From Mycobacterium asiaticum (GTDB taxonomy: Bacteria; Actinomycetota; Actinomycetes; Mycobacteriales; Mycobacteriaceae): a DNA stretch of 64,000 nt. How positions within the stretch are numbered: position 1 is the stretch's first letter; each line of letters begins with the position of its first letter. The stretch is from positions 58,819-122,818 of the forward strand of contig NZ_LZLQ01000098.1 of NCBI RefSeq assembly GCF_001673315.1, written 5' to 3'. Of the stretch, positions 20,428 through 29,957 are shown one piece after another. The translations under genes were made by a program, and so were the position numbers. Below the pieces are notes generated by a model. That model saw nothing but the letters and a program-made list of their open reading frames with translations, was not told the origin of the DNA and did not search any database.

Positions 20428-20856
20428 TTATGCGACCGTTTCGTTGCGGTCCGGCTCCGGGCCGAATACAAAGCGGCGGCCAGTGATGTCTGTCGCGGTG
20501 ACCCGCACGTAGTTGGATTTATGCGTCGAGGTCCAGGGGTAGAGTCCGGCGCGGTCGGCTTCCTGGATTTCCGCATCCGTCTTCAACAGGTGCGCGCGGC
20601 CCCGGACAATCACGCTCCACCCTTGGGCGACGTTGTGGTCGTCGGCCTCGAAGAGCACGGTGTGGTTGGCCACCGCCGAGAACAACTTGGTGCCCTCGGC
20701 GGTCCGGAACAGGATGGTGCGGTTTTGCGCCACGTAGTTGACCGGAAAGATTTCCGGTTCGCCGGCGAAGGTCGTCACCAGCCGACCGAGGGCGGCGGTG
20801 CCCAGCAGATCCCAACTCTCGCTTTCGGACAGGACGGTGATCGGCTCGTCGGTCAT
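20428..20856 (-). CDS. pyridoxamine 5'-phosphate oxidase-family flavin protein
   Basis: A 142-residue split-barrel FMN/F420-type protein: LLGTAALGRLVTTFAGEPEIFPVNYVAQNRTILFRTAEGTKL is the typical beginning, followed by WSVIVRGRAHLL and the C-terminal VRVTATDITGRRFVFG. It corresponds in position and orientation to Rv3129 of the DosR regulon. The start is ATG 20856 behind AAAGGTG. It lies 4 bases after the upstream nitroreductase-like gene and is in its operon. The cofactor and substrate are unknown; deazaflavin-dependent members of this fold are common in mycobacteria. Confidence 0.82.
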   Translation of the reverse strand: MTDEPITVLSESESWDLLGTAALGRLVTTFAGEPEIFPVNYVAQNRTILFRTAEGTKLFSAVANHTVLFEADDHNVAQGWSVIVRGRAHLLKTDAEIQEADRAGLYPWTSTHKSNYVRVTATDITGRRFVFGPEPDRNETVA

Positions 20857-20860
20857 CGGG

Positions 20861-21844
20861 TCACCTTTCTTGTGGCGATGCACGAAATTCCAGGACTGCG
20901 TTCAGCGGGCGCCGTGGCGTCGGCGGCTCCAGAGCCTCCAGCACCGGCGTGATGCCGACCCGGATCAATACTTGCGGTTCCCCGCGCTGTCCGATCAACT
21001 CACGCACCATGTCACGACTCTCTGTCGATTCAATCAGGTGAGTCAAGCTGCAGGTTGCCATTCCGGCCATAGTGCATTCCAGCAGCACGCGTGACAGGGT
21101 TTCGCCGCATCTGAGGATGTCGGCCCTGGTGTCCTCCGGGGTCGACAGCACGAGGATCTGCGACCAGTCGGTCGCGATTTCGGTGCGCCTGTCCTGGTGG
21201 CCGCGAAGCGGAAACTCCCGCGCGACATCCACGCGCGCCCGCTCGCTGTCCGAGGCCAAAGCGGACGGCGGCATACCCTCGCATAACGCGAATGGCGAAG
21301 TCCACCAATCAAGTTCGGCATGGTACAGCGCATCGTCGCGGCGCAGCGCCGCGCTGAGGTGAGACGCCTGGACCAAGCGCGGCCGCTGGTCGTCGTCGAG
21401 CACGTCGATGGTGACGACGTCGTCGTCGACGGTGCTGCGCAGCACGGCTTCGAATTGGCTCCAGTACGTAGGTCGGTCGAACGGCAGCCGATCGGTGCGG
21501 CGTTGCAGGATAGCTCCCGCGCGATCGCGCTGCGCCCGGGTGATCTGGCTGATCGGGGTGAACTCGAGTGTCGCCAGATGCTCACGGTTGTTGGGATTGG
21601 GGAAGCGGGCGATGCTGGCGCGCCATCCTGCGGCGATCATGGCTGTGCGCAGATGGTCGAGCGCGGCACCACAACTGATCAACGCTTCCCGCCCGGAATC
21701 GTCTGTGGCAGGCACCGTTCGGTTGCGATCGACGAAGAGATGGACGACGTTGTCCTCGGCTACCCACCGCCACGGCTGGCTGTTGTGCACCGACGGTGCC
21801 CGGCAGGCCAGCAGAACCGCGTTCCTGAGCACCTCTTCGTCCAC
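20861..21844 (-). CDS. Acg-family nitroreductase-like protein (Rv3127 homologue)
   Basis: A 327-residue Acg/Rv3131-type protein: LACRAPSVHNSQPWRWV, LISCGAALDHLRTAMIAAGW, LQRRTDRLPFDRP and MAGMATCSLTHLIES align with the other copy in this locus and with Rv3127. I place the start at GTG 21844. The DosR box (21881-21894) and a -10 TAACGT (21857-21852) predict transcription from 21845, which would make the mRNA essentially leaderless at this GTG; GTG 21850 or GTG 21832 are alternatives. It is followed after 4 bases by the pyridoxamine oxidase-like gene. The role is probably flavin binding during dormancy, by family analogy. Confidence 0.88.
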   Translation of the reverse strand: MDEEVLRNAVLLACRAPSVHNSQPWRWVAEDNVVHLFVDRNRTVPATDDSGREALISCGAALDHLRTAMIAAGWRASIARFPNPNNREHLATLEFTPISQITRAQRDRAGAILQRRTDRLPFDRPTYWSQFEAVLRSTVDDDVVTIDVLDDDQRPRLVQASHLSAALRRDDALYHAELDWWTSPFALCEGMPPSALASDSERARVDVAREFPLRGHQDRRTEIATDWSQILVLSTPEDTRADILRCGETLSRVLLECTMAGMATCSLTHLIESTESRDMVRELIGQRGEPQVLIRVGITPVLEALEPPTPRRPLNAVLEFRASPQER

Positions 21845-21877
21845 GGCCACGACGTTACGGACGTCCGTGGCGAACCG

Positions 21878-21897
21878 GTAGGGACTTCGGTCCTCAC
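21878..21897 (-). promoter_or_regulatory. DosR box of the Rv3127-like operon
   Basis: The core GGGACTTCGGTCCT (21881-21894) is a strong DosR match. Its centre lies at -42.5 from the start predicted by TAACGT on the minus strand. A perfect 12-base palindrome, ACGGACGTCCGT (21857-21868), sits between box and gene, overlapping the -10. Confidence 0.75.
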
Positions 21898-21982
21898 TCT
21901 GTCCGTGCCATCGTCAGTCGCGGGGACCACCCATCCCGCCGACACCGCTTGCATTGTGCTGCTCACCTGGCATTCTGAACGG

Positions 21983-22186
21983 ATGGCAGGCAAGGAAATC
22001 GACCCGATCCGCGCCAAGAGCGCACTGGCAGTGATCAGGCAGAACCCGGGCATAGCGCTGTTCGCGGCGTCGCCGTTTGTCGCGCTCGTCGCGGTCACCT
22101 GGGTCTTGGCCGGCGCCGGTTGGGGCATTGTGCTGGCGCTGGTGCTCCTGGTGGCCGGCGGGGCGATGATCGTTTTGAAGCGCTGA
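21983..22186 (+). CDS. small two-helix membrane protein
   Basis: A 67-residue protein with a short basic N-terminus and two adjacent hydrophobic helices (roughly residues 25-43 and 47-64), ending KR. It lies 9 bases before agpS on the same strand and may be co-transcribed with it. The start ATG 21983 has only a weak ribosome site, but the hydrophobic pattern and coding register look real. Function unknown. It could help place the ether-lipid enzyme at the membrane, which is only a suggestion from position. Confidence 0.55.
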   Translation: MAGKEIDPIRAKSALAVIRQNPGIALFAASPFVALVAVTWVLAGAGWGIVLALVLLVAGGAMIVLKR

Positions 22187-22195
22187 CCCACCGAC

Positions 22196-23785
22196 ATGCG
22201 GTCGTGGTGGGGGTGGGGAACGCTCGAACAGGCTCTCACGCAACACGAGACGAGCGAGTTGGTGACACGTGTAGCTGCCATGCTGCCGGGTCACGACCTG
22301 ACCGACCACCGGCCACCTGACCCCGCCGCGCTCGGCTTGCCCGACCCGCGGGTCACTCCGCCGGCCGCGCTGGCGGGATTGTGCTCGAACCAGGTGATCG
22401 ATCGGGCCGGACATGCGCGCGGCAAGGCGTTTCGCGACGTGGCACGAAATCTGCAGGGCAATCTCGATCACGTTCCCGACCTGATCGTGCGGCCGCGCCG
22501 CGAACAGGATGTCGTCGATGTGCTGGATTGGTGTACGAGCGAACAGATTTCAGTGATTCCGTACGGCGGCGGCAGCTCCGTGGTGGGCGGCGTGGAACCG
22601 CGTTTCGAGGTGCCCGCAGTCACGCTGGACGTCAGTGCGATGAGCGCGGTGGTCGAGGTCGACCAGATCAGCCGGGCCGCTCGGATCCAGGCGGGCGCGC
22701 TCGGGCCCTGGATTGAAGACCAGCTGCGCCGGCACAATCTGACGCTGCGACACTTCCCGCAGTCGTTCGCGTTCTCCAGCCTCGGCGGCTGGCTGGCCAC
22801 CCGCGCCGGCGGGCACTTCGCGACCCTGTATACCCATATCGACGATCTGACCGAATCCGTGCGCGTGGTCACCCCGGCCGGGATCAGCGAATCGCGCCGA
22901 CTGCCGGGTTCGGGCGCCGGCCCTTCACCCGACCGGCTCTTCGTCGGCTCCGAGGGCACGCTCGGCGTCATCACCGAGGCATGGATGCGGTTACAGAATC
23001 GTCCGCGCTGGCAGGTGACGGCATCTGTGTCGTTCCAGGATTGGACCGCGGCGGTCGCCGCGACCCGCGCCATCGCGCAGGCCGGATTGTTTCCGGCCAA
23101 CTGCCGACTGCTCGATCCTGCCGAGGCGTTCCTGAACGCAGGCACCGCGGTCAGTGGTGGTCTGCTGGTGCTTGCTTTCGAATCGGCGGACCACCCGATA
23201 GATCCGTGGCTCAACCGGGCGGTGGAGATCGCCGCCGAGCACGGTGGCACCGTCCTTGCCCGCCGCAGCCGCGACTCCCAAAGCGGAAGGGCGGAAATGG
23301 GTTCCGCGGACGCCTCGGAGAGCTGGCGCTCGGCGTTCCTACGGATGCCCTACCAGCGGGACGCCCTCGCGCGCCGCGGCGTCATCGCCGAAACCTTCGA
23401 AACCGCTTGCACCTGGCACGGATTCGAGGCTCTGCATGCCGCGGTGACCGACGCCGCCCGGACCGCGATCGAACGGGTCTGCGGCGCCGGGGTGGTGACC
23501 TGTCGATTCACCCATGTGTACCCGGATGGCCCGGCCCCGTATTACGGGATCTACGCCGCCGGGCGCTGGGGTTCCCTGGACGCACAGTGGGATGAGATGA
23601 AAGCCGCTGTCTCCGAGGCGATTAGCGCCACTGGCGGAACGATCACCCACCATCACGCGGTCGGGCGCGACCACCGGCCGTGGTACGACCGGCAACGTCC
23701 CGACCCATTCGCGGCGGCCCTGCGTGCGGTCAAGCATGCGCTGGACCCGGCCGGGATTCTCAATCCCGGAGTGCTGCTGGGATAG
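22196..23785 (+). CDS. agpS: alkyldihydroxyacetonephosphate synthase-like FAD protein AgpS
   Basis: A 529-residue flavoprotein of the alkyl-DHAP synthase group, which exchanges the acyl chain of acyl-DHAP for a fatty alcohol to start ether lipid synthesis. The PCMH-type FAD domain is visible in PYGGGSSVVGGV, QSFAFSSLGGWLATRAGGH and GSEGTLGVITEAW. The C-terminal THHHAVGRDHRPW contains the active-site histidine cluster of the family. It matches Rv3107c and lies convergent to fprA as in M. tuberculosis. Whether the host makes ether lipids or uses a related substrate cannot be told from sequence. Confidence 0.88.
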   Translation: MRSWWGWGTLEQALTQHETSELVTRVAAMLPGHDLTDHRPPDPAALGLPDPRVTPPAALAGLCSNQVIDRAGHARGKAFRDVARNLQGNLDHVPDLIVRPRREQDVVDVLDWCTSEQISVIPYGGGSSVVGGVEPRFEVPAVTLDVSAMSAVVEVDQISRAARIQAGALGPWIEDQLRRHNLTLRHFPQSFAFSSLGGWLATRAGGHFATLYTHIDDLTESVRVVTPAGISESRRLPGSGAGPSPDRLFVGSEGTLGVITEAWMRLQNRPRWQVTASVSFQDWTAAVAATRAIAQAGLFPANCRLLDPAEAFLNAGTAVSGGLLVLAFESADHPIDPWLNRAVEIAAEHGGTVLARRSRDSQSGRAEMGSADASESWRSAFLRMPYQRDALARRGVIAETFETACTWHGFEALHAAVTDAARTAIERVCGAGVVTCRFTHVYPDGPAPYYGIYAAGRWGSLDAQWDEMKAAVSEAISATGGTITHHHAVGRDHRPWYDRQRPDPFAAALRAVKHALDPAGILNPGVLLG

Positions 23786-23807
23786 TGGCGACCCGCTTCG
23801 CCCGCTC

Positions 23808-25166
23808 TCAGCCGTGCCCGATGTCGAGCAGCTTGGTGAGGTTGGGCAGTTTGACGCGGGGCCGGCCGTGCGGCTCGCCGGCAGCTCGCTCGAACTGGTC
23901 GATCACTTCCCAGTGCGCGGTGGTGACCACCTTGGGCTGGCGTTCGGTCAGCCAGCCGGCGAGCCGGTCGGCGTGATCGTCGGGGAAGTCCGCCAGTGCG
24001 GCGCCGGCCAGATCCTGGAGGAGGGTGTCGACGGTGTCTTGCGAGTCCGATTTGTTGGTACCGATCACCCCGGTGGGACCGCGTTTGATCCAGCCGACGA
24101 CATATTCGTTGCGGCTGCCGTCGATCCGGCCGTCGCTATGCGGGATGGTCCCGCGCTTCTCGTCGAACGGCAGTCCGGCCGTCGGCACGCCACGGTAACC
24201 GACGGAGCGCACGACGAGCTGCGCCGGAAGCTCCTCACGCTCGCCGGTGTCCTTGGCCGATACCCAGCCGCTTTCATCGGTGACCAGTTCGTTGCGGCCC
24301 AGCACGATGCTTTCGACGTGCGTCTCGCCCTTGATCTCGATCGGTGAGGTGAAGAACCGGAACACAATTCGGCGATGGTTCGGCCGCGGCTCGCGTTCGG
24401 CGTAACCGCGCAGCACCTTGATGTTCTGTTTGGTTGTCTTGCCCGCCGCCTCGACGTCCTCGTCGCTGATGTCCTGCAGTTGAGCTGGGTCGACAATCAC
24501 GTCGACACCCTCGAGCTCACCGAGCTCGCGCAGTTCAAGCGTGGTGAACGCGGTCTGCAGCGGACCGCGACGGCCGATGATCACCACCTCGCCCACCCCA
24601 CACGGACGCAGCGACTCCAGCGCGTGATCGGCGATATCGGTCTGTGCCAGCACGTCCGGGTCGGTGACCAGAATCCGGGCGACGTCGATGGCGACGTTGC
24701 CGTTACCCACCACGACCGCTCGCGCGCCGGACAGGTTCGGTGTCTTGTCCTCGAAGTGGGGGTGTGCGTTGTACCAGCCCACGAAGTCGACGGCGGAGAT
24801 GCTGCCGGTCAGATCCTCACCGGGAATGTTCAGAGGTTTGTCCGACTGAGCGCCGACGGCGTAGATCACCGCGTCGTACCGGTCGGCCAGTTCGGCGCTC
24901 TGGATGTGCTCACCGACCACCACGTTGCCGAAAAAGCGGAACCGCGAGTCGGCGGCCGTTTTCTCGAACTGTTTGCTGATCGACTTGATCTTGGGGTGGT
25001 CGGGTGCCACGCCGGAGCGCACCAAACCCCACGGGGTAGGGAGCATCTCGAGCATGTCGACGACCACGTCCAGTTCTTTGGACGAGTCAGCGGCCTTGAG
25101 CAGGGAAGCGGCAGCGAAGAAACCCGACGGCCCGGAGCCGACGATCGCCACGTGGTAGGGACGCAT
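23808..25166 (-). CDS. fprA: NADPH-ferredoxin reductase FprA
   Basis: A 452-residue adrenodoxin-reductase-type flavoenzyme passing electrons from NAD(P)H to ferredoxins, which supply P450s and other enzymes. The FAD site is VAIVGSGPSGFFAAASLL, the conserved PTPWGLVRSGVAPDHPKIK follows, the NADP site is VVVGNGNVAIDVARIL, and the FAD-contacting VVGWIKRGPTGVIGTNK is near the C-terminus. It matches M. tuberculosis FprA in length and in its divergent orientation to prfB. No 2Fe-2S or 7Fe domain is fused. Confidence 0.95.
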   Translation of the reverse strand: MRPYHVAIVGSGPSGFFAAASLLKAADSSKELDVVVDMLEMLPTPWGLVRSGVAPDHPKIKSISKQFEKTAADSRFRFFGNVVVGEHIQSAELADRYDAVIYAVGAQSDKPLNIPGEDLTGSISAVDFVGWYNAHPHFEDKTPNLSGARAVVVGNGNVAIDVARILVTDPDVLAQTDIADHALESLRPCGVGEVVIIGRRGPLQTAFTTLELRELGELEGVDVIVDPAQLQDISDEDVEAAGKTTKQNIKVLRGYAEREPRPNHRRIVFRFFTSPIEIKGETHVESIVLGRNELVTDESGWVSAKDTGEREELPAQLVVRSVGYRGVPTAGLPFDEKRGTIPHSDGRIDGSRNEYVVGWIKRGPTGVIGTNKSDSQDTVDTLLQDLAGAALADFPDDHADRLAGWLTERQPKVVTTAHWEVIDQFERAAGEPHGRPRVKLPNLTKLLDIGHG

Positions 25167-25263
25167 GTAAACCTTCTATTCGTGCCCGGCTGCAGCCGCA
25201 AGGGGCGCGGTGCACCTGATGGTCTCCTGATGCTAGACGGTGCTGACGGTAACGTGGGCGCCT

Positions 25264-26379
25264 GTGGAAGTTGACCGTCAAGCCGATATCGCCGCCCTTG
25301 ACGCCACCCTGACCACGGTGGAACGGGTACTGGACGTCGACGGTCTGAAGAGTCGAATTCAGACGCTCGAGCAGGAGGCGTCGGACCCGAAGCTGTGGGA
25401 CGACCAGGCCCGCGCGCAGCGCGTCACCAGTGAGTTGTCCCATACGCAGGGGGAGTTGCGCCGCATCGAGGACCTTCGGCGCCGCCTCGATGACCTGCCG
25501 GTCCTCTATGAGATGGCCGCCGAAGAAGAAGGCGCCACGGCCGATGAGGCGCTGGCTGAGGCCGACGCCGAACTCAAGGCGCTGCGCGCCGACATCGAAG
25601 CGACGGAAGTGCGCACTTTGCTGTCCGGGGAGTACGACGAGCGTGAGGCATTGCTCACAATCCGCTCGGGTGCGGGCGGGGTCGACGCCGCCGACTGGGC
25701 CGAAATGCTGATGCGGATGTATATCCGGTGGGCTGAGCAGCACAAATACCCAGTTGAGGTGTTCGACACATCGTATGCCGAGGAGGCGGGGATCAAGAGC
25801 GCCACGTTCGCCGTGCACGCGCCTTTCGCCTACGGCACCCTGTCGGTGGAGCAGGGCACTCACCGGCTGGTGCGGATCAGCCCGTTCGACAACCAAAGCC
25901 GACGTCAGACCTCTTTCGCGGAGGTCGAGGTGTTGCCGGTGGTGGAGACCACCGACCACATCGAAATCCCCGAGGGCGACCTGCGCGTCGACGTCTACCG
26001 GTCCAGTGGGCCCGGCGGTCAGTCGGTCAACACCACCGACTCCGCGGTTCGACTCACCCACATCCCGACCGGTATCGTCGTCACTTGCCAGAACGAGAAG
26101 TCCCAACTGCAGAACAAAGTGTCGGCATTGCGGGTACTTCAGGCAAAGTTGTTGGAGCGTAAGCGTTCTGAGGAACGCGCCGAGCTCGACGCCTTGAAGG
26201 GCGACGGCGGCAGCTCCTGGGGAAACCAAATGCGGTCATACGTGCTGCACCCCTATCAGATGGTCAAGGATCTGCGCACCGAGTACGAGGTGGGCAATCC
26301 TGCGGCTGTCTTGGATGGAGACATTGACGGGTTCCTGGAAGCGGGAATCCGGTGGCGCAACAGGAAAGATGACGACTAA
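25264..26379 (+). CDS. prfB: peptide chain release factor 2
   Basis: RF2, 371 residues, releases nascent peptides at UGA and UAA codons. The codon-recognition region contains SPF ([15 protein letters not shown]), as expected for RF2, and the catalytic GGQ is in [17 protein letters not shown]. There is no in-frame UGA near residue 25, so the autoregulatory frameshift of enteric prfB is absent, as is usual in actinobacteria. I use GTG 25264, which gives the family N-terminus before [13 protein letters not shown] 25240 is a longer alternative. The end overlaps the channel gene start by 11 bases. Confidence 0.96.
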   Translation: MEVDRQADIAALDATLTTVERVLDVDGLKSRIQTLEQEASDPKLWDDQARAQRVTSELSHTQGELRRIEDLRRRLDDLPVLYEMAAEEEGATADEALAEADAELKALRADIEATEVRTLLSGEYDEREALLTIRSGAGGVDAADWAEMLMRMYIRWAEQHKYPVEVFDTSYAEEAGIKSATFAVHAPFAYGTLSVEQGTHRLVRISPFDNQSRRQTSFAEVEVLPVVETTDHIEIPEGDLRVDVYRSSGPGGQSVNTTDSAVRLTHIPTGIVVTCQNEKSQLQNKVSALRVLQAKLLERKRSEERAELDALKGDGGSSWGNQMRSYVLHPYQMVKDLRTEYEVGNPAAVLDGDIDGFLEAGIRWRNRKDDD

Positions 26380-27370
26380 TACTGTGTTTTTTGCTGGCCC
26401 TTCCCTCGGCCTAGCCTCCGCGGCACAACGGTGGCATGACTTCTGGCGCGGCCAGATCGGCGAGTGGATCATCACTCGCGGTCTGCGCATCGCCATGCTG
26501 GTCATCGCCGCGGTGCTGGCTGCCCGCCTGGTCAACTGGGTGGCCCAGCGGGTGACACGCTCGCTGGACGAGGGGTTCACCGAGAGCGACGCACTGGTGC
26601 GCTCGGAGGCCACCAAGCACCGCCAGGCGGTGGCTTCGGTGATCTCCTGGGTGTCGATCGTGCTGATCTCGATCGTGGTGATCATGCAGATCAGTGACGT
26701 GCTGCAATTCTCGGTGGGCGGCCTCGTCGCGCCTGCGACAGTGGTCGGTGCCGCGTTGGGGTTCGGCGCCCAGCAGCTGGTCAAAGACCTGCTGTCCGGG
26801 TTCTTCATCATCGTCGAGCGCCAGTACGGCTTCGGTGACCTGGTGGCGCTGACGGTCACCGGGGTCGCGGCGGAGGCCCGCGGGACCGTCGAGAATGTGA
26901 CGTTGCGGGTGACCCGGCTGCGCTCATCGGACGGTGAGTTGTTCACGATCCCCAACGGCTCGATCGTCAAGACCATCAATCTGTCCAAGGACTGGGCGCG
27001 CGCGGTCGTCGACATTCCGGTGTCGACCAGCGCCGACCTCAACCGGGTGAACGAGGTGTTGCACCAGGAGTGTGAGCGCGCCCTCGACAACGCGGTGCTC
27101 GGTGAGTTGCTGCTCGACGCACCCACCGTCATGGGCGTGGAAACCATCGAGGTCAACACGGTCACGCTGCGTCTCGTGGCGCGCACCCTGCCGGGCAAGC
27201 AATTCGAAGCCGGGCGGCAGCTGCGGGTGCTGGTGATCCGCGCCCTGGCCCGCGCCGGCATCGTGACGGCGGCCGATGCGACCGTCGGCGTCGTCGACGA
27301 CGGCGGCGTTCCTTACCCTGAGCGCAGCGAAGTGACGGACGCGGACAAGGGTCCGGTGGCCCAACGATGA
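26369..27370 (+). CDS. MscS-family mechanosensitive channel
   Basis: A 333-residue small-conductance mechanosensitive channel. The N-terminus has membrane helices at about residues 33-55 and 88-108, and the pore helix is [37 protein letters not shown] (Gly/Ala-rich TM3). A beta domain then follows with [26 protein letters not shown], as in MscS. ATG 26369 with AGGAAAG just upstream was chosen over the longer frame inside prfB. It corresponds to Rv3104c in order. The gene overlaps both neighbours, consistent with one transcript from prfB to ftsE. Confidence 0.9.
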   Translation: MTTNTVFFAGPSLGLASAAQRWHDFWRGQIGEWIITRGLRIAMLVIAAVLAARLVNWVAQRVTRSLDEGFTESDALVRSEATKHRQAVASVISWVSIVLISIVVIMQISDVLQFSVGGLVAPATVVGAALGFGAQQLVKDLLSGFFIIVERQYGFGDLVALTVTGVAAEARGTVENVTLRVTRLRSSDGELFTIPNGSIVKTINLSKDWARAVVDIPVSTSADLNRVNEVLHQECERALDNAVLGELLLDAPTVMGVETIEVNTVTLRLVARTLPGKQFEAGRQLRVLVIRALARAGIVTAADATVGVVDDGGVPYPERSEVTDADKGPVAQR

Positions 27371-27819
27371 AGCTGAAGCCGAACCTGCTGCACAAGCGCC
27401 GGGACAAAGGGGAACGGCGGGCGCCGAGCCACCTGTTCGGCGGCCGCATGCGCACCTCCACGCTGGTGCTGATCGTCGCGTTCCTCGCCATGTGGTGGAC
27501 CTACGAGACCTACGGGCCGAACGAGGAGCCCCGGCGCAGCACGCCGCCGTCGCAGGTGGTGCCGCCGGGCTTTGTGCCCGACCCCAACTACACCTGGGTG
27601 CCGCGCACCCGCCTGCAACAGCCGCCGACCACGTCCACGCCGACTCCGACTTCGACTTCGACTTCGACCTCGACGACACCGCCACCGACGACGACAACAA
27701 CCACGCCGTTGATCCAGTTGCCGTGCATCCCGCCGTTCTGCACGCCGACGTCAACGCCTAGTCCGAACCCGCCACCGCCGCCGCCGTTGCTGCCCGGTTT
27801 GCCGGCTCCGGGCAGCTGA
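27367..27819 (+). CDS. proline/threonine-rich membrane-anchored protein (Rv3103c-like)
   Basis: A 150-residue protein with a basic N-terminus, one transmembrane helix (about residues 36-48, TLVLIVAFLAMWW), then a disordered extracytoplasmic tail dominated by T, S and P (residues 87-118 contain TSTSTST and TTTTTT runs). The microsatellite-like ACGTCG/ACTTCG DNA behind the tail may be unstable. It overlaps the channel gene by ATGA and precedes ftsE by 44 bases. The topology and cell-wall-type tail suggest an accessory to the channel or to FtsEX, but no function is known. Confidence 0.78.
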   Translation: MKLKPNLLHKRRDKGERRAPSHLFGGRMRTSTLVLIVAFLAMWWTYETYGPNEEPRRSTPPSQVVPPGFVPDPNYTWVPRTRLQQPPTTSTPTPTSTSTSTSTTPPPTTTTTTPLIQLPCIPPFCTPTSTPSPNPPPPPPLLPGLPAPGS

Positions 27820-27863
27820 CTTTCGCGCCCTAGCGAAACACCCGGCTACACTGGCGTGCCGTG

Positions 27864-28553
27864 ATGATCACCCTGGAACATGTCACCAAGCAGTACAAAT
27901 CGTCGGCCCGTCCGGCCTTGGATGACATCAACGTCAAGATCGACAAGGGTGAGTTCGTCTTCCTCATCGGTCCGTCGGGCTCGGGCAAGTCCACGTTCAT
28001 GCGGCTGCTCCTGGCAGCGGACACCCCGACGTCCGGCGATATCCGGGTGTCGAAGTTCCACGTCAACAAGCTGCGCGGTCGCAATGTGCCGAAGTTGCGC
28101 CAGGTGATCGGGTGCGTCTTTCAGGACTTCCGGCTGCTGCAGCAGAAGACGGTCTACGACAATGTCGCCTTCGCCCTGGAAGTGATCGGCCGGCGCACCG
28201 ATGCGATCAACCGGGTGGTGCCGGAAGTGCTCGAGACGGTGGGCCTGTCGGGCAAGGCCAACCGGTTGCCGCACGAACTCTCGGGCGGCGAGCAACAGCG
28301 GGTGGCAATCGCCCGTGCGTACGTCAACCGGCCGCTGGTGCTGCTGGCCGACGAGCCCACCGGCAACCTCGACCCAGACACCAGTAAGGACATCATGGAT
28401 CTGTTGGAGCGGATCAACCGCACCGGAACCACTGTGCTGATGGCCACCCACGACCACCACATCGTGGACGCGATGCGCCAACGCGTGGTCGAGTTGTCAC
28501 TGGGCCGCCTGGTCCGTGACGAAGAGCGTGGTGTCTACGGGATGGATCGCTAA
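27864..28553 (+). CDS. ftsE: cell division ATP-binding protein FtsE
   Basis: A 229-residue ABC ATPase. Walker A is GPSGSGKST (residues 36-44), the signature is LSGGEQQR, Walker B is [13 protein letters not shown], and the switch His is in MATHDHH. With FtsX it forms the divisome complex that activates peptidoglycan hydrolases from the cytoplasmic side. I take ATG 27864 (not the GTG three bases earlier) because it yields the [14 protein letters not shown] family start. The stop lies directly before the ftsX GTG. Confidence 0.96.
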   Translation: MITLEHVTKQYKSSARPALDDINVKIDKGEFVFLIGPSGSGKSTFMRLLLAADTPTSGDIRVSKFHVNKLRGRNVPKLRQVIGCVFQDFRLLQQKTVYDNVAFALEVIGRRTDAINRVVPEVLETVGLSGKANRLPHELSGGEQQRVAIARAYVNRPLVLLADEPTGNLDPDTSKDIMDLLERINRTGTTVLMATHDHHIVDAMRQRVVELSLGRLVRDEERGVYGMDR

Positions 28554-29447
28554 GTGCGCCTCGGATTCCTACTCAACGAGGTCCTGACCGGATTTCGTCG
28601 CAACGTCACCATGACTGTGGCGATGATCCTGACGACGGCGATCTCCATCGGGTTGTTCGGCGGCGGACTGCTGGTAGTGCGGTTGGCCGACAGCTCGCGG
28701 GATATCTACCTCGACCGTGTCGAGACCCAGGTCTTTCTCAACGACGACGTGTCTGCCAACGACCCGTCGTGCGATGCCGACCCCTGCAAGGCGTTGCGGG
28801 AGACGATCGAGAAGCGACAAGACGTCAAGTCGGTCCGGTTCCTCAACCGCCAGCAGGCCTACGACGACGCCATCCGCAAATTCCCGCAGTACAAGGACGT
28901 TGCCGGCAAGGACTCGTTTCCTGCGTCGTTCATCGTCAAACTGAACAACCCCGAGCAGCACAAAGATTTCGACGCGGCGGTATCAAGCCAACCCGGGGTG
29001 CTTTCGGTGCTGAATCAGAAGGAGCTGATCGACCGCCTGTTCGCTGTGCTGGACGGTCTGAGTAGTGCCGCCTTTGCCGTCGCGCTGGTCCAAGCCGTGG
29101 GGGCGATCCTGCTGATTGCCAACATGGTGCAGGTTGCGGCCTATACGCGCCGTACCGAGATCGGGATCATGCGGCTCGTGGGAGCCAGTCGGTGGTACAC
29201 CCAGCTGCCATTCCTGGTGGAGGCGACTTTGGCGGCGACCATCGGCGTTGCGATCGCCATCGCGGGCTTGATCCTGGTGCGAGCGTTGTTCCTGGATAGC
29301 GCGCTGAACCAGTTCTATGAAGCCAATTTGATTGCCAGGGTCGACTATGCCGACATTCTGTATGTGTCCCCGATTCTGTTGCTGCTCGGTGTGGCGATGT
29401 CGGGGTTGACGGCGTATGCGACGCTGCGCCTCTACATACGGCGGTAG
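28554..29447 (+). CDS. ftsX: cell division protein FtsX
   Basis: A 297-residue integral membrane partner of FtsE. The first helix (about residues 20-45) is followed by a large extracytoplasmic domain with two cysteines (CDADPCKA), which in mycobacteria contacts the RipC hydrolase. Three C-terminal helices include [36 protein letters not shown], the typical FtsX/MacB motif. The start is GTG, flush with the ftsE stop. The ftsE-ftsX-smpB order is conserved in actinobacteria. Confidence 0.96.
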   Translation: MRLGFLLNEVLTGFRRNVTMTVAMILTTAISIGLFGGGLLVVRLADSSRDIYLDRVETQVFLNDDVSANDPSCDADPCKALRETIEKRQDVKSVRFLNRQQAYDDAIRKFPQYKDVAGKDSFPASFIVKLNNPEQHKDFDAAVSSQPGVLSVLNQKELIDRLFAVLDGLSSAAFAVALVQAVGAILLIANMVQVAAYTRRTEIGIMRLVGASRWYTQLPFLVEATLAATIGVAIAIAGLILVRALFLDSALNQFYEANLIARVDYADILYVSPILLLLGVAMSGLTAYATLRLYIRR

Positions 29448-29449
29448 GA

Positions 29450-29935
29450 GTGGCGAAAAAGCCGCACGGCGACGGCCGGAAAATCATCGCCAGCAATCGC
29501 AAGGCCCGACACAATTATTCGATTCTCGAGGTCTTCGAGGCCGGTGTCGCTTTGCAGGGCACCGAGGTCAAGAGTCTGCGCGAAGGTCATGCGTCGTTGG
29601 TGGACGCATTCGCCACCGTCGACGACGGGGAGATCTGGCTGCGCAATGTGCACATCCCCGAGTATCGGCACGGCAGCTGGACCAACCACGAGCCGCGACG
29701 CAACCGCAAACTGCTCCTGCACCGGCGTCAGATCGACGCCCTGATCGGCAAGATCCGCGAGGGCAACTACGCGCTGGTGCCATTGTCGTTGTACTTCCGC
29801 GACGGCAAGGTCAAAGTCGAACTGGCGCTGGGCCGCGGTAAGCAAGCGCACGACAAGCGCCAGGACCTGGCCCGCCGCGACGCCCAGCGAGAGGTGATCC
29901 GGGAGCTCGGGCGGCGAGCCAAGGGTATGGGCTGA
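29450..29935 (+). CDS. smpB: SsrA-binding protein SmpB
   Basis: A 161-residue trans-translation cofactor that binds the tRNA-like domain of tmRNA and recruits it to stalled ribosomes. Motifs are [47 protein letters not shown] [13 protein letters not shown] and the basic C-terminal tail ([17 protein letters not shown]). GTG 29450 lies 2 bases after the ftsX stop. Its partner RNA gene, ssrA, is about 2.2 kb downstream on the same strand. Confidence 0.97.
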   Translation: MAKKPHGDGRKIIASNRKARHNYSILEVFEAGVALQGTEVKSLREGHASLVDAFATVDDGEIWLRNVHIPEYRHGSWTNHEPRRNRKLLLHRRQIDALIGKIREGNYALVPLSLYFRDGKVKVELALGRGKQAHDKRQDLARRDAQREVIRELGRRAKGMG

Positions 29936-29957
29936 TCAAAGGGCTTACTATCCGAGC

